The notes under the pieces: model-generated
What the model was told of the DNA's origin: nothing
What the model saw: only the letters and a program-made list of their open reading frames with translations
Database searches by the model: none
Program-made: the position numbers and the translations under genes
In this document: one piece after another, positions 1-5,525 of the stretch
Position numbering within the stretch: the stretch's first letter is position 1
Layout: every line of letters begins with the position of its first letter
NCBI GenBank assembly: GCA_946184715.1
Contig: CAMHGU010000153.1
Span: 1-5,546, forward strand
Source: an uncultured bacterium
GTDB lineage: Bacteria; Bacteroidota; Bacteroidia; Bacteroidales; Muribaculaceae
DNA length: 5,546 nt
Direction of reading: 5' to 3'

Positions 1-228
1 ATCATAGGCGAAGACTCTTGGGGCCTTCTGAAACTCGACCTGATGCTCAAGCACGAGCCCGACAAAGTGGACAAGCTCATCGCCGAGGGCGACCTGCTCG
101 ACTACCTGATGGAATACGCCGTGCAATGCGACAGCTCGGTGGCCCGCCTCATCGAAGAGGGCCTCACCGCCTCCGAGGCCAACGCCGAGCAAGAGCGCCT
201 CATCGCCGGCGCCTACGAGCAGAAATAA
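1..228 (+). CDS. Small helical hypothetical protein, probably 5'-truncated by the window edge
   Basis: I do not recognise this protein. The frame is open from the first base of the window (75 residues visible) and stops with TAA at 226-228. The first ATG is at 43, which would give 61 residues. However, the 14 codons before it (beginning IIGEDSWGLLKLDL) use the same C-ending codons and read like protein, so the true start probably lies upstream of the window. The visible part is rich in Leu, Glu and Ala and looks all-helical. It is acidic, with no Cys-rich motif, signal peptide or membrane segment. It ends with a helix-turn-helix-like rhythm, RLIEEGLTASEANAEQERLI, which I read only as paired short helices. 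A faint resemblance in length and layout to small mobile-element accessory proteins is too weak to use. A terminator-like hairpin starts two bases after the stop, so this may close a transcription unit. The coding call is fairly safe; the start and function are not. Confidence 0.6.
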   Translation: MIGEDSWGLLKLDLMLKHEPDKVDKLIAEGDLLDYLMEYAVQCDSSVARLIEEGLTASEANAEQERLIAGAYEQK

Positions 229-229
229 G

Positions 230-250
230 CCGATACAATCGGGAGTTTTT
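230..250 (+). terminator. Weak intrinsic terminator-like hairpin with T5 tract
   Basis: CCGAT (230-234) and ATCGG (238-242) can form a 5-bp stem with a 3-base ACA loop. GAG and five T residues (246-250) follow. It begins two bases after the stop of the first gene, where a terminator is expected. The stem is short with only three G-C pairs, so termination would be partial at best. That may matter, because the next gene has no recognisable promoter in the 42-base gap. Confidence 0.4.
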
Positions 251-270
251 CACGATCAACCCATAGCCCT

Positions 271-609
271 ATGCCCGACGAAATCCTCGACAGCGCCGCT
301 ACGGAGCAGCCCGCGCCGCGCCCCGTGGCGCCCACCCCCATCGCCGACGCCCCCATAGCCACCGCCAAGAGCGCCACCGCCAAGAAGCGCAAGAGCACCA
401 CCCAAAAAAGCAGCTCCAAGAAGCGCTCCTCCTCCAAGAAGAGCACCTGGGAGCCGATACGCGGCGTCAACATATCGTGGCGCAAACTCTTAGGCATCGA
501 CCGCTGGAGCCGCAAGACCGGCATCCCCACCACCCAAGCCGGAGTGGAGCGCAAGCTCGGCAAGTGGCTCCTCGACTGGCTCCGCGGCCTCTTCACCCGC
601 AAGAAATAG
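271..609 (+). CDS. Small basic protein with Lys/Ser-rich half and amphipathic C-terminus
   Basis: The product is 112 residues of unknown function. Residues 1-32 are rich in Ala and Pro. Residues 33-58 are a low-complexity Lys/Ser/Thr tract with repeats such as ATAKSATAKK and SSSKKRSSSKKS, reminiscent of histone H1-like tails and suggesting nucleic-acid or other polyanion contact (inference). Residues 59-112 look like a real folded unit: WEPIRGVNISWRKLLGIDRW, then RKTGIPTT and GVERKLGK, ending in an amphipathic helix, WLLDWLRGLF, and RKK. From memory, short Bacteroidales hypothetical proteins share the order 'SW+K-LGI ... RKTGIPTT ... ERK-G', so I take the C-terminal half as a conserved family of unknown role. 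ATG 271 is the only Met in the frame. No signal peptide is seen. Its codon use matches its neighbours. The gap to the previous stop is 42 bases with no TAnnTTTG box, so it may depend on read-through. An overlapping open frame on the other strand is Arg/Leu-rich and not credible. Confidence 0.65.
   Translation: MPDEILDSAATEQPAPRPVAPTPIADAPIATAKSATAKKRKSTTQKSSSKKRSSSKKSTWEPIRGVNISWRKLLGIDRWSRKTGIPTTQAGVERKLGKWLLDWLRGLFTRKK
358..441 (+). repeat. Short direct repeats encoding the Lys/Ser tract
   Basis: GCCACCGCCAAGA occurs at 358-370 and 373-385 (15-base period). TCCAAGAAG occurs at 415-423 and 433-441 (18-base period). Both periods are multiples of three, so copy changes would keep the reading frame. 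They encode the ATAKSATAKK and SSSKKRSSSKK segments of the small basic protein. This looks like ordinary low-complexity expansion. Confidence 0.6.
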
Positions 610-623
610 CGGCGTCCTCCTCA

Positions 624-639
624 GGCGGCACCAGCCGCC
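624..639 (+). terminator. GC-rich hairpin after the small basic protein gene
   Basis: GGCGGC (624-629), loop ACCA and GCCGCC (634-639) form a perfect 6-bp all-GC stem with a 4-base loop, 15 bases after the stop codon at 607-609. No T tract follows, so it is not a textbook intrinsic terminator. It may stabilise the 3' end or help Rho-dependent termination. The octamer CTCCTCAG occurs on both sides, at 617-624 and 643-650. The hairpin lies just upstream of the rnr promoter, which suits an end-of-unit role. Confidence 0.4.
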
Positions 640-653
640 GTGCTCCTCAGCCC

Positions 654-684
654 TTGGCTATCTGAGAAATTCTCCGTATCTTTG
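654..684 (+). promoter_or_regulatory. Bacteroides-type promoter of rnr
   Basis: TATCTTTG at 677-684 matches the Bacteroidetes primary sigma factor -7 consensus TAnnTTTG fully. A partial -33 element, TTG (654-656, in CCCTTGG), lies 20 bases upstream, within the usual spacing. Transcription would start near 688-692, leaving a leader of roughly 20 bases before the ATG at 712. This places the more upstream in-frame GTG (640) outside the transcript. Confidence 0.7.
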
Positions 685-711
685 CCACTGGAAACAACAC
701 TAAGCCAAGAT

Positions 712-3126
712 ATGAGTAAAAGCAACAAGAAAGAGGAGCTACGGCTCCGCGACGCGGTGAAGCAGTACTTCGCCGACAGCCAGAGCAACACTCCCGTGAA
801 TTATAAGCAGGTGGCCGCCGCCATAGGCGCCACCCAATCAGTGCTCCGCCTCAAGGTGTTTGAGCTCCTCGAAGAGATGGCCGACGCCGGCGAGCTCACC
901 GAGGTGTCGCCCGGCCGCTACCGCCCGCAAGGTCGCCAGAACGCCCCCACGCTCGGCACCTTCCGCCGCCTCAGCAACGGCAAGAACTTCGTAATCCTCG
1001 ACGGCGACGAAGAGCAGCAAGCCATCTTCGTGGCCGAGCGCAATTCGCGCCACGCCCTCAACGGCGACAAGGTGCGCGTGCGCATGGCGGCCCACCGCCG
1101 CGGCTTCGAGCCCGAGGCCGAGGTGATGGAGATTGTGGAGCGAAAGGAGCAGACCTTCATCGGCACCCTCAAAGTAGATCGCTACTACGCCCACCTCATC
1201 CCCGACAGCCGCTACCTCGCCACCGACATCTTCATCCCGCTCAACGAGCTCAAAGGCGGCGTCACCGGCGACAAAGCCCTCGTGGAGATTACCGAGTGGC
1301 CCGCCGAAGCCAATAGCCCTACAGGCCGCATCATCGACATCCTCGGCACCACCGGCGACAACGACACCGAGATGTGTGCCGTCCTCGCCGAGTTTGGCCT
1401 CCCCTACAAATACCCCGAAGACGTGGAACGCGCCGCCGACAAGATAGAGCCGGGCATCACCCCCGACGAGGTGGCCAAGCGACGCGATATGCGCTCCGTC
1501 ACTACAATGACTATCGACCCGGCCGACGCCAAAGACTTCGACGACGCCCTCTCGCTCCGACGCCTCGACAACGGCCACTGGGAAGTGGGCGTACACATCG
1601 CCGACGTCACCCACTACGTCACCCCCGGAAGCATCATCGACCGCGAAGCCTACGACCGCGCCACCTCCGTGTATCTCGTGGACCGAACAGTGCCGATGCT
1701 CCCCGAGCACCTCTGCAACGAGATTTGCTCCCTCCGACCCGACGAGGACAAGCTCACCTTCTCCTGCATCTTCGAGATGGACGACGACGCACAAGTCATC
1801 GCCCACTCTATCGAGCGCACCGTAATACGCAGCAACCGCCGCTTCGCCTACGAAGAGGCGCAAGCCATCATCGAAACCGGCGCCGGCGACTTCGCCGCCG
1901 AGCTGAAAACCCTCGATTCCCTCGCTAAAAAACTGCGAGCTCGACGATTCGAAGAAGGCTCCGTCGATTTCGACCGTGTGGAGATGGGATTCGACATCGA
2001 CGAGAAAGGACGACCCATCGCCGTACACATCAAGGAGTCGAAAGACGCTAATAAGCTCATCGAAGAGTTTATGCTCCTGGCCAACCGCTACGTGGCCGAG
2101 AGCATAGGCAAAGTGGAAGGCCCCCGCAAGAAAGCCAAAGCGATGGTGTATCGCGTGCACGGCGAACCCGACCAGGAGAAACTCGCCGACCTCGCCGTCA
2201 TAGCCTCGCGCTTCGGCCACCACCTCGAGACCCACGGCAATATGCTCACCGTCAACCGCTCCATCAACGAGCTTATCCGCGCCATCAAGGGGCGCCCCGA
2301 GGAGAACCTCATCGCCACCCTCTCCATCCGCTCGATGGCCAAAGCCATCTACTCCACCAACAACATAGGCCACTACGGCCTCGGCTTCCACTACTACACC
2401 CATTTCACCTCGCCCATACGCCGCTACCCCGATATGATGGTACACCGCCTCCTGGCCCGCTACGCCGACGGCGGCCGCTCCGAAGCCCTCGACCGCCTCG
2501 AAGACCGCTGCAAGCACTCCAGCGAGCAGGAACAGCTCGCCGCAAGCGCCGAGCGCGCCTCCATCAAGTACAAGCAGGTGGAATATATGGGCGAAAGGCT
2601 CGGCGAGGTGTTCGACGGCACTATCTCGGGCGTCACCGAGTGGGGCCTCTACGTGGAGCTTAACGACAACAAATGCGAAGGTATGGTCCCCGTGCGCGAG
2701 CTCGACGACGACTACTACGAATACGACGAGAAGAACTACTGCCTCATAGGCCGCGCCACCGGCCACCGCTACCAGCTCGGCGACCCCATCACCATCCAGG
2801 TGGCCCGCGCCGACCTCCTGCGCCGACAGCTCGACTTCGCCCTCATCGACGACCGCCATCAGCCCGACCCCGACCTCAAGCACGCCAAGGTAATCACCGC
2901 CGAGAGCGTAGGCCTCCTCAGCGGCGACTACAGCTCCGGAGCCAAGGGCGGCCACGGGTCCAAGCACGGCCCCTCCGACCGCACCCGCCAGAGCCGTAAC
3001 CACTACGAGGGCACCGACCACATGGCCCGCCAAGCAGCCAAGAGCCGAAAGAAGAACTTCAAGAACGAGCGCAACTCCGGCAAGCCCGACCGCAAAGGCA
3101 AAGGCAAAGGCCGTGGCCGCCATTGA
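712..3126 (+). CDS. rnr: Ribonuclease R (RNB-family 3'-5' exoribonuclease)
   Basis: RNase R degrades structured RNA processively from the 3' end in the cytoplasm, releasing nucleoside monophosphates, and acts in mRNA decay and rRNA/tRNA quality control (family knowledge). The product is 804 residues, close to the 813 of E. coli. Order of parts: N-terminal winged-helix-like region (about 1-75, including RLRDAVKQYF and LLEEMADAGELTEVSPGRY); two cold-shock/OB domains (about 81-145 and 148-218); the RNB catalytic domain (about 258-590); an S1 domain (about 631-713, from GEVFDGTISGVTEWGLYVEL); and a basic tail rich in Lys, Arg and Gly ending KGKGKGRGRH. The active-site signature TIDPADAKDFDDAL is at 267-280. 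Asp269, Asp275, Asp277 and Asp278 align with E. coli Asp272, 278, 280 and 281, so metal binding looks intact. HIADVTHYV (295-303) and FTSPIRRYPD (565-574) are also family hallmarks. The frame is open back to a GTG at 640, but ATG 712 is preferred because the promoter box lies between them and MSKSNKKEE is a typical start. It appears monocistronic. Confidence 0.96.
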   Translation: MSKSNKKEELRLRDAVKQYFADSQSNTPVNYKQVAAAIGATQSVLRLKVFELLEEMADAGELTEVSPGRYRPQGRQNAPTLGTFRRLSNGKNFVILDGDEEQQAIFVAERNSRHALNGDKVRVRMAAHRRGFEPEAEVMEIVERKEQTFIGTLKVDRYYAHLIPDSRYLATDIFIPLNELKGGVTGDKALVEITEWPAEANSPTGRIIDILGTTGDNDTEMCAVLAEFGLPYKYPEDVERAADKIEPGITPDEVAKRRDMRSVTTMTIDPADAKDFDDALSLRRLDNGHWEVGVHIADVTHYVTPGSIIDREAYDRATSVYLVDRTVPMLPEHLCNEICSLRPDEDKLTFSCIFEMDDDAQVIAHSIERTVIRSNRRFAYEEAQAIIETGAGDFAAELKTLDSLAKKLRARRFEEGSVDFDRVEMGFDIDEKGRPIAVHIKESKDANKLIEEFMLLANRYVAESIGKVEGPRKKAKAMVYRVHGEPDQEKLADLAVIASRFGHHLETHGNMLTVNRSINELIRAIKGRPEENLIATLSIRSMAKAIYSTNNIGHYGLGFHYYTHFTSPIRRYPDMMVHRLLARYADGGRSEALDRLEDRCKHSSEQEQLAASAERASIKYKQVEYMGERLGEVFDGTISGVTEWGLYVELNDNKCEGMVPVRELDDDYYEYDEKNYCLIGRATGHRYQLGDPITIQVARADLLRRQLDFALIDDRHQPDPDLKHAKVITAESVGLLSGDYSSGAKGGHGSKHGPSDRTRQSRNHYEGTDHMARQAAKSRKKNFKNERNSGKPDRKGKGKGRGRH
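3094..3111 (+). repeat. AAAGGC hexamer repeat (three copies) in the rnr tail
   Basis: Three perfect tandem copies of AAAGGC encode Lys-Gly three times in the basic C-terminal tail of RNase R, just before RGRH and the stop codon. Lys-rich tails of RNase R proteins vary in length and contribute to RNA binding and unwinding (family knowledge). A slippage-prone hexamer there could change tail length without a frameshift. Confidence 0.6.
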
Positions 3127-3140
3127 CCCCCGGCATCACC

Positions 3141-3176
3141 CCCTATAGTCACTATAGCCACTATAGATACTATATT
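3141..3176. repeat. 9-bp tandem repeat, four degenerate units, after rnr
   Basis: Four consecutive 9-mers are visible: CCCTATAGT (3141-3149), CACTATAGC (3150-3158), CACTATAGA (3159-3167) and TACTATATT (3168-3176). Each carries CTATA at the same offset, and three carry the palindrome CTATAG. The array starts 14 bases after the rnr stop and ends 11 bases before the -33 element of the next promoter. Neighbouring CTATAG copies could pair with 3-base loops, but the stems would be weak. No conventional terminator is otherwise visible after rnr. Confidence 0.75.
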
Positions 3177-3187
3177 TAGTAGAAAAT

Positions 3188-3218
3188 TTTGAGCATTTGC
3201 AGAAAATCAGTATCTTTG
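3188..3218 (+). promoter_or_regulatory. Bacteroides-type promoter of the PpiD-like gene
   Basis: TTTG at 3188-3191 and TATCTTTG at 3211-3218 match both boxes of the Bacteroides consensus (TTTG at -33, TAnnTTTG at -7), with a 19-base spacer. This is the stronger of the two promoters in the window. Transcription would start near 3222-3226, giving a leader of about 105 bases before the ATG at 3330, long enough to hold the hairpin at 3239-3278. Confidence 0.8.
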
Positions 3219-3238
3219 CGTGCTTGAAACCGCCGATG

Positions 3239-3278
3239 CAAGTCCACCACGCCCCTGAGGGCCTCAGCAAAGGACTTG
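3239..3278 (+). promoter_or_regulatory. Two-tier hairpin in the 5' leader of the PpiD-like gene
   Basis: The outer arms CAAGTCC (3239-3245) and GGACTTG (3272-3278) are perfect 7-bp complements. Nested inside, CTGAG (3255-3259) and CTCAG (3263-3267) form a 5-bp stem with a 3-base GGC loop. The structure would begin about 15 bases after the predicted transcription start and end 51 bases before the ATG. No T tract follows, so an attenuator is unlikely. It could affect mRNA stability or be a regulator site; I do not recognise a known riboswitch. Confidence 0.5.
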
Positions 3279-3300
3279 ACTATTGGCACTACTATTGTGT

Positions 3301-3329
3301 GAACAAACAAAACAACAAATAAACTCGTA
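3301..3329 (+). promoter_or_regulatory. A-rich translation initiation region without Shine-Dalgarno
   Basis: The bases just before the ATG at 3330 are A-rich and largely unstructured (AACAAACAAAACAACAAATA within 3302-3321) and contain no GGAGG-like sequence. Bacteroidetes ribosomes commonly start on such A-rich leaders instead of Shine-Dalgarno pairing, so this supports ATG 3330 as the true start. Confidence 0.6.
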
Positions 3330-5462
3330 ATGGCAACATTAGAAAAAATCAGAAATCGCTCAGCACTGCTGATCGCCGTCATCGGTCTCGGCCTCCTGGC
3401 TTTCATTCTCGGTGACGCATTCTCCTCGAGCCGCTCGTTTCTCGGCATCGGCTCCACTTTAGCAAAGGTCAATGGCCAGAAAATCGACATCCAGGATTTC
3501 CAAGCCAAGTACAACGAAATGTCGGAAGGGCGCAACAACGCCGATGTTGACCCCTCGGCCCTCCAGCAAGAGGTACTCGACCAGATGATTAACGAAAAGC
3601 TCCTTGAGAAGGCCTACAAAGACCTCGGCATCAACGTCAGCGATGCCTTCCTGAGCGACCTTCTGATAGGCAAATACGCCGACCGCGGCCCCGCCGCCCA
3701 GCTCGCCCAGCAAGCCGGTGCAGCCTCGCCCGCCGAGCTCCACGATATGATTTTCAACCCGGCCAAGTATCAGCTCACCGCCGAGCAGGTGGCTCCGCTC
3801 CGCGCCCAGTGGCTCGAGATTGAGGACGAAGCCGCCCAAAGCATCAAGCAGCAGCTCATGCAGAACCTCCTCGACGGCGCCCTCCAGGCCAACGACATCG
3901 ACCGCGAAGCCGTGCGCGCCGAGAGCAATATATATAAGGTGACTCTCGCCAAGAAAGACCTTACTGCCATCGACGCCAGCAAGATTGAGGTAAGCGATGC
4001 TGAAATCCAAGCTCTCTACAACAAGGAGAAGAACCAGCACCGCCTCTCCGCCGAGGTGCGCAAGGTGAGCTTCATCACCGTCGATGTGGTCCCCAGCCAG
4101 AAAGACCGCGCCGATGCCGACACCCTCTTCAATAAGGTGGTAGCCGACCTCCGCGTCAGCGAAGGCGTTGAGGCCGCCAACCAGAACGGCGAAGTCAACG
4201 TCGAAGAGCAGACCGTGCTCCTCTCGAAGCTCAACAACCAGGCCCGCAAGGACTTCCTCGCCAGCGCTGCCCCCGGCGCCGTAAGCCCCATCGAGCGCAC
4301 AGGCGACAACCTCTCAGTAGTCAAGCTCCTCAACACGAAGACCGAAGTGGACTCGCTCCGCGTGGAGATGGTCCTCGCCCCGGGTAAGAAGTCGGCTCAG
4401 GACAGCATCCTCGCTATGCTCAACGCCGGCACCCCCATCGACGAAATCAAGAAGACCTTCAAGGACGTGGAAGCCAACCCCGAAGCCGCTTGGCTCAACG
4501 TCATGAACGTCAACCCCACCGAGAAAGAAGCCAAGGATAAGCTCCTGGCCGCCGGCAGCGAATACTTCATCCTCGTCGGCAACGACGAGACCGGCGCCCA
4601 GATTGCCCGCGTGGTAGAGCGCAAGGCCCCCAAGACCCAGTACGAAATCGCTATCGTATCCTATAAGGTGCTCCCCAGCGAAACCACCAAGAACGCCCTC
4701 CTCGACCAGCTCCAGGAGTTCATCAACAAGAACAACACTGCCGAAGCGTTCCAGAAGAACGCCGCAGCAGCAGGCTACCAGGCCGTTGAGTCGTTCATCA
4801 CCGCCGATATGTCGCAACTCGGCTTCGTGCCCGACCTCGGCGCTGCCGAGCGCTACAGCCGCCGCCTCGCCGGCGTCAACGGCGGCATCAACAACACCCG
4901 CCGCGCCATCCAGTGGGCTTTCAAGGCCAACAAAGGCCAAGTGTCGCCCATCTTCGACAAGGAGAACAAGGACAAATACTTCGCCATCGCTCTTGCCGAC
5001 ATCACTCCCAAGGGTCTTGTGCCCGTCACCGACGCTTCGCTCCGCCAAGAGCTGACAGCCAAAGTGCGCAAGGAGAAAGCCGCTGAGCAGCTCGTGAAGC
5101 AGTATGCCGGCAAAGCCTCCGACATCGCCGGCTACGCCACCGCAATGCAGGTACAGGCCGACACCACCACCGTCAACTTCGGCAGCAGCATGATCGAGCG
5201 CTTAGGTCGCGACGCCAAGCTCGCCGGTATCGTTGCCGGTGCCCAGCAAGGCAAGCTCGTAGGCCCCGTGGCAGGCGACAACGGCGTGTACGTCTTCACC
5301 CTCAACGGCGTCGATGCCGACGGCCCGAAGCTCAGCGACGAGCAGGCCGGACAGCGCGCTCGCCAGTTTGGCGCTATCGCCGCCCGCAACTTCGTCACCA
5401 TCATGCGCCAGAAGGCCACAATCGACAACAACATAGGCAAGTTCTACAACAACCAGGACTAA
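3330..5462 (+). CDS. PpiD-like membrane-anchored periplasmic folding factor (SurA_N/parvulin-like)
   Basis: The product is 710 residues. A short basic N-terminus (Lys6, Arg8, Arg10) precedes one hydrophobic helix at about 12-28 (ALLIAVIGLGLLAFILG). There is no lipobox or clear signal-peptidase site, so it should be an inner-membrane anchor with the rest in the periplasm. From about 45 (AKVNGQKIDIQDFQAKYNEM) to about 210 it matches the SurA_N chaperone domain layout, including VLDQMINEKLLEKAYKDLG. Residues 340-432 have the length and rhythm of a parvulin domain, but the usual RHIL start is RVEMVL and GGDLGW-like residues are absent. The protein has only two His (138 and 237), neither in this segment, and no Cys. 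Later segments (FKANKGQVSPIF; GKLVGPVAGDNGVYVF near 641-656) resemble ends of further parvulin-like units. E. coli PpiD is 623 residues and helps outer-membrane and secreted proteins fold near the Sec translocon; a similar chaperone role is inferred. ATG 3330 is chosen for the anchor helix and A-rich leader. It has its own promoter and appears to end at the hairpin at 5485. Confidence 0.85.
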   Translation: MATLEKIRNRSALLIAVIGLGLLAFILGDAFSSSRSFLGIGSTLAKVNGQKIDIQDFQAKYNEMSEGRNNADVDPSALQQEVLDQMINEKLLEKAYKDLGINVSDAFLSDLLIGKYADRGPAAQLAQQAGAASPAELHDMIFNPAKYQLTAEQVAPLRAQWLEIEDEAAQSIKQQLMQNLLDGALQANDIDREAVRAESNIYKVTLAKKDLTAIDASKIEVSDAEIQALYNKEKNQHRLSAEVRKVSFITVDVVPSQKDRADADTLFNKVVADLRVSEGVEAANQNGEVNVEEQTVLLSKLNNQARKDFLASAAPGAVSPIERTGDNLSVVKLLNTKTEVDSLRVEMVLAPGKKSAQDSILAMLNAGTPIDEIKKTFKDVEANPEAAWLNVMNVNPTEKEAKDKLLAAGSEYFILVGNDETGAQIARVVERKAPKTQYEIAIVSYKVLPSETTKNALLDQLQEFINKNNTAEAFQKNAAAAGYQAVESFITADMSQLGFVPDLGAAERYSRRLAGVNGGINNTRRAIQWAFKANKGQVSPIFDKENKDKYFAIALADITPKGLVPVTDASLRQELTAKVRKEKAAEQLVKQYAGKASDIAGYATAMQVQADTTTVNFGSSMIERLGRDAKLAGIVAGAQQGKLVGPVAGDNGVYVFTLNGVDADGPKLSDEQAGQRARQFGAIAARNFVTIMRQKATIDNNIGKFYNNQD

Positions 5463-5484
5463 TCCCCTATCCCACCCATATCGC

Positions 5485-5522
5485 GCGAGGGCCGCACGCC
5501 GTAACAGGCACGCGGCCCTCGC
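5485..5522 (+). terminator. Strong GC-rich hairpin after the PpiD-like gene
   Basis: GCGAGGGCCGC (5485-5495) and GCGGCCCTCGC (5512-5522) are perfect 11-bp complements. The 16-base interior can form a further GCC/GGC pair of arms (5498-5500 with 5507-5509) after a 2x2 internal loop, leaving a 6-base GTAACA loop. It begins 22 bases after the stop. No T tract follows on the + strand and no A tract precedes it, so a classical intrinsic terminator is not supported. Termination helped by Rho, or 3'-end protection, are alternatives. Confidence 0.6.
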
Positions 5523-5525
5523 CGC

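Noticed and set aside
18..266. Arg/Pro-rich + strand frame overlapping the first gene
   Set aside because: The composition is the typical frameshift shadow of GC-rich coding DNA. The in-phase frame 1-228 gives a normal protein.
1..609. Toxin-antitoxin pair formed by the two small genes at the left
   Set aside because: Size and adjacency alone fit, but there is no known toxin or antitoxin fold signature, no overlap, and a terminator-like hairpin lies between them.
1374..1928. Arg/His/Pro-rich + strand frame inside rnr, and a similar one at 2673-2999
   Set aside because: Both are off-frame shadows of the intact RNase R reading frame.
838..3123. A 761-codon open frame on the minus strand covering nearly all of rnr
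   Set aside because: It mirrors the codon periodicity of rnr: GCC/GAC/CTC-type codons read backwards rarely give stops. Its product is Val/Gly/Ala-rich with no recognisable domain, whereas rnr matches its family end to end.
3141..3176. CRISPR-like array
   Set aside because: Units are 9 bp, contiguous and without spacers, and no cas gene is nearby.
3196..3199. TTTG at 3196-3199 as the -33 box of the PpiD-like gene promoter
   Set aside because: It is only 11 bases from the -7 box. The copy at 3188-3191 gives the expected 19-base spacing.
3176..3538. Minus strand 120-codon frame across the rnr/PpiD-like intergenic region
   Set aside because: It would run through the promoter, leader hairpin and anchor-helix codons of the PpiD-like gene. 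It shows no motif and its codon use in the intergenic part is unlike its neighbours.
3459..4040. Minus strand frames opposite the PpiD-like gene (also 4314-5048 and 5202-5546)
   Set aside because: Low-complexity Leu/Val/Gly products with no motifs, fully opposite a convincing gene. The last is open at the window edge only because of base composition.
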